Part shown: positions 49,955-59,500 of the stretch, piece by piece
Position numbering within the stretch: the stretch's first letter is position 1
Layout: every line of letters starts with the position of its first letter
Source: Xanthomonas cassavae CFBP 4642
Lineage (GTDB): Bacteria; Pseudomonadota; Gammaproteobacteria; Xanthomonadales; Xanthomonadaceae
Reading direction: 5' to 3'
DNA length: 64,000 bases
NCBI RefSeq assembly: GCF_000454545.1
Contig: NZ_CM002139.1
Location: 2,909,470-2,973,469 of the forward strand
Program-made: the position numbers and the translations under genes
Notes under the pieces: model-generated
The model's input: the letters and a program-made list of their open reading frames with translations, nothing else
The model's database searches: none
Told to the model about the DNA's origin: nothing

Positions 49955-51634
49955 TCAATGGAACAGCACGAAGGCTTTCTGCAGCGTGACCCAGATGCCG
50001 AACAGCATCGGGATACCCACTGCCAACCAGGCAAACGCCACCAGCGCGGGATTGCCGCCGTGACCGATACGCGCCATCTGCTCCGGCGGCAGCACCGCGT
50101 GCCCGCTGCGGTCGACCTTTTCGTGCGCCAGCTGCTTTTCGCGCGCCAGTTCGTCGGGCGTCATGAAATGACGCGCGGCCACCGGGCGCACCAGCAGATT
50201 GCAGATCAGGCCGAGCACGAGCATGCCGGCGAGGATGTACATGGTGGTGTTGTAGACCTGTGACGGCGGGCTGCCGTGGGCCAGCTGGTACTCGCGCATG
50301 TATCCCACCACCACCGGGCCGAGGATGCCGGCGGTGGCCCAGGCGGTCAGCAGACGGCCGTGGATGGCGCCCACCATCTGGGTGCCGAACAGGTCGGCCA
50401 GATACGCCGGAATGGTGGCGAAGCCGCCGCCGTACATCGACAGGATGATGCAGAAGATGCCCACGAACAGCGCGATACCGCCCACGCCACCGGCCGACGG
50501 CGCTGCCGCGTACAGGCAGATACCCAGCACGAAGAACAGCGTGTAGGTGTTCTTGCGGCCGAGCTTGTCGGACATGCTGGCCCAGAAGAAGCGGCCACCG
50601 ATGTTGAACAGGCTGAGCAGGCCGGTGAAGCCGGCCGCGATGGCCGCGATGCTGGCCAGCTGGGTCGGGTCCAGGCTGCCGAAGCCGATGTCCACACCGA
50701 TCAGGCGGCCGCCGAACACTTCCTGCAGCATCGGCGAGGACATGCCGATCACACCGATACCGGCCGAAACGTTCAGGCACAGCACGCCCCACAGCAACCA
50801 GAACTGCGGGATGCCCCAGACCTTCTTTACGTGCACATGGTTGGCGGTGATCATCGCGTTGCTGCTGGCCACCGGCGCAGTCCAGCCGGCCGGGGTCCAG
50901 CCGCTCGGCGGCACGCGGTAGCCGAACGCGCCGGCCATCATGAAGACGAAGTACAGCGCCGCCATCACCAGGAAGGTTTCCATCACGCCCACCGAGGTAG
51001 GGGTGGCGAAATGGCGCATCAGCGCATCGGCCAGCGGGCTGCCGATCATCGCGCCGCCACCGAAGCCCATGATGGCCATGCCGGTCGCCATGCCGCGGCG
51101 GTCGGGGAACCATTTGATCAGGGTCGACACCGGCGAGATGTAACCCAGGCCCAGACCGATACCGCCGATCACGCCCGAGCCCAGCCACAGCATCCAAATC
51201 TGATGGAAGTGGATACCGGCTGCCGAGATCACCAGGCCGCCGCACCAGCACAGCGCCGAGACCACGCCGGCCTTGCGCGGGCCGGCACGTTCCAGCCAGC
51301 CGCCCCAGATCGCCGCCGAGCACCCCAACAGCACGAAGAACAGCGTGTACATCCACTGCAGTTCGCTGATCTTCCAGTCGCAGGTGGTGGCCACCACACG
51401 CGCGAACAGGCTCATGTCGGCCGGACACGCGATCGACTCAGTGATGCCCAGCGCCTTGGACAACGGCAACCAGAACACGCTGAAGCCGTATGCCATGCCG
51501 ATGCACAGGTGGATCGCCAGCGCTGCCGGCGGCACCAGCCAACGATTGAATCCAGGACGCGCAACGATGCGCTCCTTGGACAGCAGACCGGCGTCAGCGC
51601 CGCTGGCTGTCGCCACGGTGGACCCTTGCGTCAT
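49955..51634 (-). CDS. OFA-type MFS transporter (oxalate/formate antiporter family)
   Basis: A 559-aa MFS protein with 12 or more membrane helices. OFA features: WLVPPAALAIHLCIGMAYGFSVFWLPLSKALG, WGGWLERAGPRKAGVVSAL, GIGLGLGYISPVSTLIKWFPDRRGMATGMAIMGFGGGAMIGSPL. An unusually long cytoplasmic tail with HEKVDRSGHAVLPPEQMARIGHGGNP precedes a last membrane helix. The ATG at 51634 has a GGGGAA box at the right distance; the ATG six bases before it does not. Transport of formate or another small carboxylate would fit the fdhD and FdhF-like genes behind it. Confidence 0.87.
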   Translation of the reverse strand: MTQGSTVATASGADAGLLSKERIVARPGFNRWLVPPAALAIHLCIGMAYGFSVFWLPLSKALGITESIACPADMSLFARVVATTCDWKISELQWMYTLFFVLLGCSAAIWGGWLERAGPRKAGVVSALCWCGGLVISAAGIHFHQIWMLWLGSGVIGGIGLGLGYISPVSTLIKWFPDRRGMATGMAIMGFGGGAMIGSPLADALMRHFATPTSVGVMETFLVMAALYFVFMMAGAFGYRVPPSGWTPAGWTAPVASSNAMITANHVHVKKVWGIPQFWLLWGVLCLNVSAGIGVIGMSSPMLQEVFGGRLIGVDIGFGSLDPTQLASIAAIAAGFTGLLSLFNIGGRFFWASMSDKLGRKNTYTLFFVLGICLYAAAPSAGGVGGIALFVGIFCIILSMYGGGFATIPAYLADLFGTQMVGAIHGRLLTAWATAGILGPVVVGYMREYQLAHGSPPSQVYNTTMYILAGMLVLGLICNLLVRPVAARHFMTPDELAREKQLAHEKVDRSGHAVLPPEQMARIGHGGNPALVAFAWLAVGIPMLFGIWVTLQKAFVLFH

Positions 51635-52013
51635 TCCCATTTCCCCAAATAAAAGTGCGATGAACTGCGATGAATACGATTGACGGCTGCGATGGAGTGG
51701 CATGGTGCGATCAGGCCGGCGACAACAATCAGCCCCGCCAGGCGCCGGTCTGGCGCATCATCGGCGATCCTCGCGTCATTGCAATGCTCGGCATCGCCTC
51801 GCAGCGTTCCATCGCATTGCCACACCCACGCCACGCAAGCCTTCCTCGTCGTTAGCGGCCGGCTGTGCGACTAATTGACTAGTCCTTATTGACTAGATGG
51901 CGCTGCTGCCAGCGTTGGCTGGTGCGGTGCGACGAGCGGCCGGGCATCGGCCGGGGTGACGGCCAGGGCGCAGGCTGCCGTAGAGTCGGGCCATCCCCGT
52001 TATGGAGCCTGCG
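51635..52013. other. Divergent promoter region of the OFA operon and an aminotransferase gene
   Basis: No gene is supported in these 379 bp. The clearest feature is the pair of ATTGACTAG repeats near 51.88 kb, listed separately. Confidence 0.5.
51874..51896. promoter_or_regulatory. Paired ATTGACTAG direct repeats (candidate operator)
   Basis: ATTGACTAG occurs at 51874-51882 and 51888-51896, 14 bp start to start, and the first copy includes the palindrome GACTAGTC (51877-51884). AT-rich paired sites of this kind in a divergent promoter region are typical of regulator binding. The regulator is not encoded nearby. Confidence 0.4.
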
Positions 52014-53366
52014 ATGCACGACCACCCTTCGCACGAGACCGCCCACGCGTTGCAGGCGCCGCCGCAGCTGGACGCGTTCTGGATGCCGTTCACCGCCAAC
52101 CGCCAGTTCAAGGCGCGCCCTCGCCTGCTGACCTCGGCAGCCGGCATGTATTACCGGGACGTCGACGGCCGCCAGATCCTGGACGGCACCGCCGGGCTGT
52201 GGTGCTGCAATGCCGGGCATGGCCGCGAGCGCATCGTGGCGGCGATCCGCGACCAGGCCGGCACGCTGGATTTCGCGCCCACCTTCCAGATGGGCTCACC
52301 GCTGCCGTTCGTGCTGGCGCAGCGGCTGGCGGCGATCGCCCCGCCGGGGCTGGGGCATGTGTTCTTCACCAACTCCGGCTCCGAAGCGGTGGACAGCGCG
52401 ATGAAGATCGTGCTGGCCTATCACCGGCTGCGTGGCGAGGGCCAGCGCATCCGCTTCATCGGCCGCGAGAAGGCCTATCACGGGGTGGGTTTCGGCGGCA
52501 TGTCGATCGGCGGGCTGCCCAACAACCGCAAGTGGTTCGGCCCGCTGCTGGCCGGCACCGACCATCTGCGCCACACCCTGGACCTGCAGCGCAACGCCTA
52601 TTCGCGCGGGCTGCCGGCGCATGGCGCGGAGCTGGCCGACGATCTGGAGCGGCTGATCGCCCTGCACGATGCCTCCACCATTGCCGCGGTGTTCGTCGAG
52701 CCGGTGTCCGGCTCGGCCGGGGTGATCCTGCCGCCGGAAGGCTACCTGCAGCGGCTGCGCGAGATCTGCGACCGTCACGGCATCGTGCTGGTGTTCGACG
52801 AGGTGATCACCGGCTTCGGTCGGGTCGGCGAGGCATTTGCGGCGCAGCGCTTCGGCGTCACCCCGGACATCATCACCGCCGCCAAGGGGCTGACCAGCGG
52901 CACCGTGCCGATGGGCGCGGTGCTGGTGAACACCGCCATCCACGATGCCTTCATGCGCGGACCGGAGGCGGCGATCGAACTGTTCCACGGCTATACCTAC
53001 TCCGGCCATCCGCTGGCCTGCGCGGCAGCATTGGCCACGCTGGACACCTACGCCGAAGAAGGCCTGTTCCAGCGCGCGATCACGCTCGGCCCGCACTGGG
53101 AACAGGCGCTGCACGGCCTGCGTGGGCTGCCGCATGTGATCGACATCCGCACCATCGGCCTGATCGGTGCGATCGAGCTGGCGCCACGCGACGGTGCGCC
53201 GGGGGCACGTGGCTATGCCGCGTTCGAGCGCTGCTTCCACGAAGGCGGCCTGCTGGTGCGGGTCACCGGCGATGTCATCGCACTGTCGCCGCCGCTGATC
53301 GTGACCCAGGAGCAGATCGGGCAGATGGTCCAGACCCTGGCCGGGATCCTGCGCACGCTGGACTGA
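52014..53366 (+). CDS. Class-III aminotransferase (omega-amino acid-pyruvate type)
   Basis: A 450-aa PLP enzyme. DAFWMPFTANRQFKARPRL at the N-terminus is the signature of beta-alanine/omega-amino acid-pyruvate aminotransferases. Other sites: FFTNSGSEAVDSAMKIVLAYHR, AYHGVGFGGMSIGG, VFDEVITGFGRVGEAF (cofactor Asp, here within VFDE) and IITAAKGLTSGTVPMGA with the Schiff-base Lys. GGAG lies at the right distance for the ATG at 52014, better than the ATG at 52002. It is distinct from the SpuC-like enzyme at 36 kb. Substrate is inferred from family only. Confidence 0.87.
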   Translation: MHDHPSHETAHALQAPPQLDAFWMPFTANRQFKARPRLLTSAAGMYYRDVDGRQILDGTAGLWCCNAGHGRERIVAAIRDQAGTLDFAPTFQMGSPLPFVLAQRLAAIAPPGLGHVFFTNSGSEAVDSAMKIVLAYHRLRGEGQRIRFIGREKAYHGVGFGGMSIGGLPNNRKWFGPLLAGTDHLRHTLDLQRNAYSRGLPAHGAELADDLERLIALHDASTIAAVFVEPVSGSAGVILPPEGYLQRLREICDRHGIVLVFDEVITGFGRVGEAFAAQRFGVTPDIITAAKGLTSGTVPMGAVLVNTAIHDAFMRGPEAAIELFHGYTYSGHPLACAAALATLDTYAEEGLFQRAITLGPHWEQALHGLRGLPHVIDIRTIGLIGAIELAPRDGAPGARGYAAFERCFHEGGLLVRVTGDVIALSPPLIVTQEQIGQMVQTLAGILRTLD

Positions 53367-53622
53367 TGCCGCCAGGCCGGGCAGTCGCCCAGCGTGTCCG
53401 CGACGCCATCTGCCCGCTTGTGGTCCGCTCGCCTGGGCGGTGCGGATCGCCTTGCCCGGCAGGCCACACGCACCGCCCGCGGCCCGCGCGCAGGCCGCGG
53501 CCATCCAGTGGCAGGGCGCGCACCGGGCGCACGCGTGTCACGCGCGCAGGCGCCGCGTCAAGCGCGCAAAGCCGGGGCAGGCTCACTACAATGCCGGCCC
53601 CGTACTCCCCCGCAGTTGCCGC

Positions 53623-54495
53623 ATGAACATCCTTGTCAAAGAAGAACTCAAGGCTTATATCGACCCGCTGACGCCCGATGAGCACGAGGCGCTGGAGCGC
53701 AGCCTGCTGGCCGAAGGCTGCCGCGACGCGCTGGTGCTGTGGGGGGAGGTGCTGGTGGACGGCCACAACCGCTATGGCATCTGCCAGAAGCACGGGCTGC
53801 CGTTCCAGACCGTGCAGAATCCGCGCTTCCAGTCGATGCAGGACGTGCATCTGTGGATGATCGAGCAGCACCTGGGCCGGCGCAGCGTCTCCGACTTCCA
53901 GCGCGGCGTGCTGGCACTGCGCAAGCGCGAGATCCTGGCCGCACGCCAGCGTATCCAGCGCGAGGCCGATGCCGCCGCCGAGGCGCCGGTGGTGGCCAAC
54001 GCGCATGCACAGACCGACGGTGACGACAGCGCAGTGCGCGACACCCCCGCCGCGCACGCTGCCGAGGACACCGACAGCCCACCGTGGGAAGAAACCTCCA
54101 CCCCGGTCAGCCGCGCCGAGCTGGCACGCGAGGCGCGCCTGAGCAGCAACCAGGTGGTCATGATCGAGCGCATCCACAAGCAGGCCGCCCCGGAAGTGGT
54201 GCAGGCGGTCAAGGCGGGCGAGATCTCGATCAGCGCCGCCGCTGCGGTAGCCACCCTGTCCGAAGACGAACAGCGCGCCGCCGCGCAGGCCGGCAAGGCC
54301 GAGCTCAAGCAGGCGGCCAAGCGCGTGCGCGATGCCAAGCGCAAGCCCAAGGCCGACGAGGCCGACGGTGGCGAGGCCGAACGCCGCGACCTCACGGCCT
54401 TGCAGCGCCGCGTCACCGAACTGGAGAACGAGAACGCCGCGCTGCAGTCCAAGGTCGCCGCCCTGCAAGCGCAGTTGGAGAGGCTGCGCGGCTGA
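53623..54495 (+). CDS. Orphan ParB-like nuclease-domain protein
   Basis: A 290-aa protein with an N-terminal ParB/Srx-like domain (LVKEELKAYIDPLTPDEHEALERSLLAEGCRDALVLWGEVLVDGHNRYGICQKHGLPF; the DGHNRY box is kept), a helical DNA-binding-like middle (SRAELAREARLSSNQVVMIERIH, AVKAGEISISAAAAVATL), a Lys/Ala-rich linker and a C-terminal leucine-zipper coiled coil (LTALQRRVTELENENAALQSKVAALQAQLERL). No parA is adjacent. It resembles plasmid/phage-type ParB relatives; its chromosomal role is unknown. Confidence 0.8.
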   Translation: MNILVKEELKAYIDPLTPDEHEALERSLLAEGCRDALVLWGEVLVDGHNRYGICQKHGLPFQTVQNPRFQSMQDVHLWMIEQHLGRRSVSDFQRGVLALRKREILAARQRIQREADAAAEAPVVANAHAQTDGDDSAVRDTPAAHAAEDTDSPPWEETSTPVSRAELAREARLSSNQVVMIERIHKQAAPEVVQAVKAGEISISAAAAVATLSEDEQRAAAQAGKAELKQAAKRVRDAKRKPKADEADGGEAERRDLTALQRRVTELENENAALQSKVAALQAQLERLRG

Positions 54496-55135
54496 GCGCG
54501 CGACGCGGCACAGGCGCAGGTAGTACGGGCAATCGTTCGGACTCGCCGGCGCGCGCCTGGCTGCGATGGGCCGACACCGGTGACGCCTCGTCGCGCCCAG
54601 GGGCGCTCCTACCTGTTTTTCGACGTCGTCGCAATCGCCAGTGGCACGCTTTGGGCAGCCCGCCTAGCCCCGTTGCCCGTCGTAGGAGCGCCCCTGGGCG
54701 CGATGGGGCTTTCGTGTAAAGCCACAGACGCAAGCGCCCCCCTGCCCGGCCAGCACCACCACAATCGCGACTGCCGAAGAGCCCACCACCGCTCCGCTGC
54801 AAGTGCCCATGGGAGGTGCCCTTGGCGCGACGACGCTTTCCCTGCAACAACACCGTGCACCAGCGGGCCGCCACTCCACGCATCAGCCAGTGATCGCCTC
54901 GCACAGACCCTGCGCTGCACAGGCAGTGACTGCATGCAAGCCATCGCAACCGCCAGGCATGCCCTGCCGTGTCGCGGCCTGACCGGCAATGCCGCGACAC
55001 GCGAACGCGCCACCCACCGGGCGTGCCGCATATCCTCTCGCCTTCTCGCGCTGGCTGGCCGCACTCAACCGCTGCATGCGTCATCAAGCGCGGCCGTGGA
55101 CATGTCCTGCTCAAGCGACTGGGTACACTCCGGAC
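54496..55135. other. Gene-free stretch with repeat copies
   Basis: These 640 bp between the ParB-like and DUF445 genes hold no gene I can support. They contain the inverted pair at 54591-54612 / 54682-54703 and a degraded third copy at 54809-54834 (GGGAGGTGCCCTTGGCGCGA). The remaining sequence looks like plain GC-rich spacer. Confidence 0.5.
54591..54703. repeat. Inverted pair of GTAGGAGCGCCCCTGGGCGC repeats
   Basis: Two 22-bp arms at 54591-54612 and 54682-54703 are perfect reverse complements, separated by 69 bp. The unit differs at two positions from the arms at 44783-44850, so they are one intergenic repeat family (REP/BIME-like). Confidence 0.7.
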
Positions 55136-56440
55136 ATGAAACCCAGCCCCAGCACGCCCCGCCCCGCCGATCCCCGCCGCGCCCAGTTGCAGCGCATGAA
55201 ATTGCTGGCCGTGGCCTTGCTGCTGGCCATGTTCGCCGGCTTTTTGGTCAGCCACCTGATGGGCGAGCACGGCATCTGGGCCTGGGTCTCGGCCTTCTGC
55301 GAAGCGGCCACGGTCGGTGCATTGGCCGACTGGTTCGCGGTGGTGGCCCTGTTCCGCCATCCGATGGGTCTGCCGATCCCGCACACTGCCATCCTGCCGC
55401 GCGGCAAGGAGCGGCTGGCCGACGGCCTGGCGGTGTTCGTGCGCGACCAGTTCCTCGCCCCGGATGCGTTGATGGAAAAGCTGCGCGTCTTCGACCCGGC
55501 CAGCCGGCTCGGCGAATGGCTGGCCAAGCCCGAGCAGTCGCGCATGCTGGCGCAGATGGCGCGCGGCTGGATGCTGCAGGCGCTGGAGCTGCTGGACGAG
55601 GCCGCGGTGCGGCGTGCGATCCAGCGCTTCGTGATGGACCGCCTGCGCAAGTGGAATGCGGCCGTCACCGTTGGCGATGTCATGGCCTTGCTCACCACCG
55701 ATGGGCGCCACCAGAAACTGCTGGACGAAGTGCTGCTGCGGCTGGGCGAGTGGCTGGACCAGGAACAGGTCAAGACCCGCGCCTCGGCACTGATCGTGCG
55801 CTACGCACGGCGCGAATGGCCCAAGCTGGTCGGCACTGTGAACTGGGTCAAGCCGATCGAAGAGATCGGCGACTCACTGGCCGACCGCATGGCACGTGCA
55901 GCGATCGAAGAATTGCAGGACATCCTCACCACACCCGAGCATCCACTCAGGCGCGACTACGAAACCTGGTTACAGGGCTACATCGCGCGGCTGCGCGATG
56001 AGCCGGACATGGCCGAACGCGTGGAAGCGCTCAAGCAGCGCGTGATCGACCATCCGGCATTGCAGGACCACGTGCAGGGCCTGTGGGGCGAAATCCGCAC
56101 GGCATTGCGCAACGACCTGGCACGCGAGGAATCGTCGATGGCCGCGCACCTGGAGCGCTCCATGCAGTCGCTCGGCCAGGCGCTGTCGCAGGATCCGTCA
56201 TTGCGCGAGGCACTCAACCAGCACATGCTGCAGGCTGCGGACAAACTCACCACACGGCTGCGTGCATCGGTCACCGACCATATTGCATCGACGATGAAAA
56301 GTTGGGACGAACGTCACCTCGTCGAACAATTGGAATTGGGTGTCGGACGCGATCTGCAATACATTCGCTTCAACGGCACCTTGGTTGGCGGGCTGATCGG
56401 TCTTGCCCTTCACGCATTATCGATCTGGCTATCGTTCTGA
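55136..56440 (+). CDS. DUF445 family membrane protein (YjiN-like)
   Basis: A 434-aa protein. An N-terminal hairpin of membrane helices (LLAVALLLAMFAGFLVSHLM; IWAWVSAFCEAATVGALADWFAVVALFRHPMGLPIPHTAILPRGKERLADGL) is the DUF445 signature; a long alpha-helical cytoplasmic or periplasmic body follows, and one more hydrophobic helix (LVGGLIGLALHALSIWLSF) closes it. Function is not established. It stands alone, 152 bp before the hybrid kinase gene. Confidence 0.85.
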   Translation: MKPSPSTPRPADPRRAQLQRMKLLAVALLLAMFAGFLVSHLMGEHGIWAWVSAFCEAATVGALADWFAVVALFRHPMGLPIPHTAILPRGKERLADGLAVFVRDQFLAPDALMEKLRVFDPASRLGEWLAKPEQSRMLAQMARGWMLQALELLDEAAVRRAIQRFVMDRLRKWNAAVTVGDVMALLTTDGRHQKLLDEVLLRLGEWLDQEQVKTRASALIVRYARREWPKLVGTVNWVKPIEEIGDSLADRMARAAIEELQDILTTPEHPLRRDYETWLQGYIARLRDEPDMAERVEALKQRVIDHPALQDHVQGLWGEIRTALRNDLAREESSMAAHLERSMQSLGQALSQDPSLREALNQHMLQAADKLTTRLRASVTDHIASTMKSWDERHLVEQLELGVGRDLQYIRFNGTLVGGLIGLALHALSIWLSF

Positions 56441-56592
56441 TGCACTGAAACGAAGGTGAGCGCCCACCAGCAATGCAGGCAGGCCATGGGGAGACTTGTA
56501 CGCAGCCGGATGATCGTCAAGCGGTACCACGCGGTCGACGTCACCGTCGGCCAGGACACTGGGCACGCAACAGGCAAGGCGAAGGAACGAGC

Positions 56593-59500
56593 ATGCCGAA
56601 TGGCCGTTGGAATCTGCGCAGGAAATATGGGCGCCGTGCCTTTATCTGTGCAGCACTGCTTCTCGCTGCCGGATTGATCGCCGCCATCGCGTCGGGCGTG
56701 TGGCTGCAACGGCATAACGAACTGGAGCGCGACCAGCGATTCCACTATGTGGTGCGCACTCTGGCGCGCAATATCAGCGAGCGCATGTATACCTTCGAGC
56801 ACGGCCTGCGCGGTGCGCGCGGCGTGGTGATCGGCGCCGGCAGCGAGGTCATCAGCCGGGAACGTTTTACCTTGTACAGCCGCTCGCGGGATTATTCGCG
56901 CCAGTTTCCCGGCGTGCTGGGATACGGCTATATCCATCGCGTGCCCCCCGCCGACGAGGCGCAGTTCCTGGAAACCGCCCGTGCCGATGGTGCGCCGGAC
57001 ATCCATCGCCGCGCGCTGGCACCGTGGGATGGCGAGCGCTACATCGTGCTGTATTTCGAGCCGGAATCGTCCGGCAACCGGCCCATCGGCCTGGACATCG
57101 CATCCGAACCGCGCCGACGTGCGGCAGCCCTGCAGGCCGCACGCAGCGGCGAACCGACCATGACCTCGCCGGTCTCGCTGTCGGGCTACCGCGTGCCCAG
57201 CGAAAGCGGCTTTCTGGTGCTGCTGCCGGTGTATCGCGAAGGCATGCCCTTGCAGACCCCGCAACAGCGCATGGCAGCGACCAACGGCTGGGTGTATGCG
57301 CCCTTCAGTGTCGAGCAGATGGTGCGCAGCGCACTGGGCGAGCGCGACGACGTGGCGCTGGATCTGTCCGATCGCAACGAGCCCACCCACAACTTCTACC
57401 GCAGCGGGACGCCTACCCGCGACAGCGCGCGGTGGCGGCCGGTGGTGCAGCTATTGCCCATCTACGGCCGCACCTGGGTCATCACCGCCCATCCCACCGC
57501 CAGCTTCGTCGCATCGCTCAACCAGACCCCGCCATGGCTGGTCGGCGGACTGGTGATGGCAACCTCGGCGCTGCTGGCTGCATTGCTGGGGCTGTACTTC
57601 AGCAACGGCTTGCGCCGCGAGGAAGTGCTGCGCAAGCAGATGGAACTGGCAGCCCTGGTCAGCCATTCCAGCGAAGCCATCGTGGCCGAGACCCCGGATG
57701 GCCGCATCACGCACTGGAATCCCGCCGCAGAAACGATGTTCGGCTATCCCGCGGACGATGCGATCGGCCAGGATCTGGGCATGCTGCTGTCGCCGCAACC
57801 GTATGCGATGCCGGAGATCGACCAGCCCGACCAGGCGCATCCGGTCAACGCGTCTGCGGCGCTGAGCGTGCGCCACCGCGACGGGCATCAGGTGCACGTG
57901 CTGGCCAGCAAGGCGCCGATCATCGAAGCGAACGAAACCCTCAGCGGTCACTCGCATTTCTTCCGCGACATCTCCGAGCGAGTGCGCTCGCACCAGCGTA
58001 TCGTCGATCTCAACGCCTCGCTCGAACACCAGGTGGCCGAGCGCACCAGTGAGCTGGTGAAGTTCTCGGTCCTGCAACGCGCGATCCTGGCGCATGCCGG
58101 CTACGCCATCATCGCCACCGATTCCAGCGGATTTGTCACGCTGTTCAATCCCGCCGCAGAAAAACTGCTGGGCTACAGCGCCGATGATGTGATCGGCCGA
58201 CGCAAGGCCAGCCAGTTCGTCGAACACGACGATCTGCACGAGCGCGCGCACCTGCTGTCCGAACAGACCGGCACGCCGGTGGCGCCGACACTGGAAGCGG
58301 TGGCCGCACTGACCAGCCTGGGCCGTAGCGATACCAGCGAGTGGACCTATGTCAGCCACGACGGTCGCCGCCTGCCGGTGCTGCTGACGCTGAGCACCCT
58401 GCGCGACGACAACGATCAGGTGATCGGCTATCTCGGCGTGGCGGTGGATCTCACCGAGCAGAAGCTGCACGAGAAGCAGCTGCGGCTGGCGATGGATGCG
58501 GCCAAGAGCGCCAACCAGTCCAAGTCCGATTTCCTGGCCAACATGAGCCATGAAATCCGCACCCCGATGAATGCCATCCTCGGCATGCTGTACCTGCTTC
58601 AACGCAGCGAGCTTCCCGGCGCCGCCCAGGACATGGTCATCAAGATCGACCGCTCCGCGCGCAGCCTGCTGGAGATCATCAACGACATCCTGGACTTCTC
58701 CAAGATCGAAGCCGGGCGCATCGACCTGGAGCGTGCGCCATTCGACCTCAACCAGCTGTTCGACAACATCGCCGACCTGATGCGCTCCTCGCTCAGCGCC
58801 AAGCCGGTGGAGATGATCGTCGAGCCCTTGCCGCGCGACAGCCGCTGGCTGCTGGGCGATGCACTGCGCATCAACCAGGTGCTGGTCAACCTGGTTGGCA
58901 ACGCGATCAAGTTCACCGAACAGGGCGAAGTGGTGCTGTCGGTGCGGCGCTTCCCCAGCGGCGACCCCAACAAGGTCAAGCTGCTGTTTTCGGTACGCGA
59001 CACCGGCATCGGCATTTCCAAGGAAAAGCAGAGCCTGATCTTTTCCCCGTTCCTGCAGGCCGATACCTCCACCAGCCGGCGCTACGGCGGCAGCGGTCTG
59101 GGCCTGACCATCAGCCGACGGCTGATCGAGCTGATGGGTGGTGCACTGGAAGTGGAGAGCGTGCCCGGCCGCGGCAGCGAGTTCTACTTCGTGGTGACGC
59201 TGGAGAAATCCGCCCCGCCGGCCGCGCAGAGCGATGCACCGCTGCCACCGCCGGAGACGATGCCGCGCGTGCTGATCGCCGACGACCACGATGCCGCGCT
59301 CAACAACCTGGTGCGCATCGCCACCGATCTTGGCTGGCGGGTGGATGCGGTGGCCAGCGGCCAGGCCGCATTGGCCGCGATCGAACAGGCCGCCGAGCCC
59401 TACGACATCTTCCTGCTCGACTGGCGCATGCCCGACATCGACGGCGTGGCCATCGCACGCCAGATCCGCGCGCGCGCCGCGCCCGGCCCGCATCCGGTGA

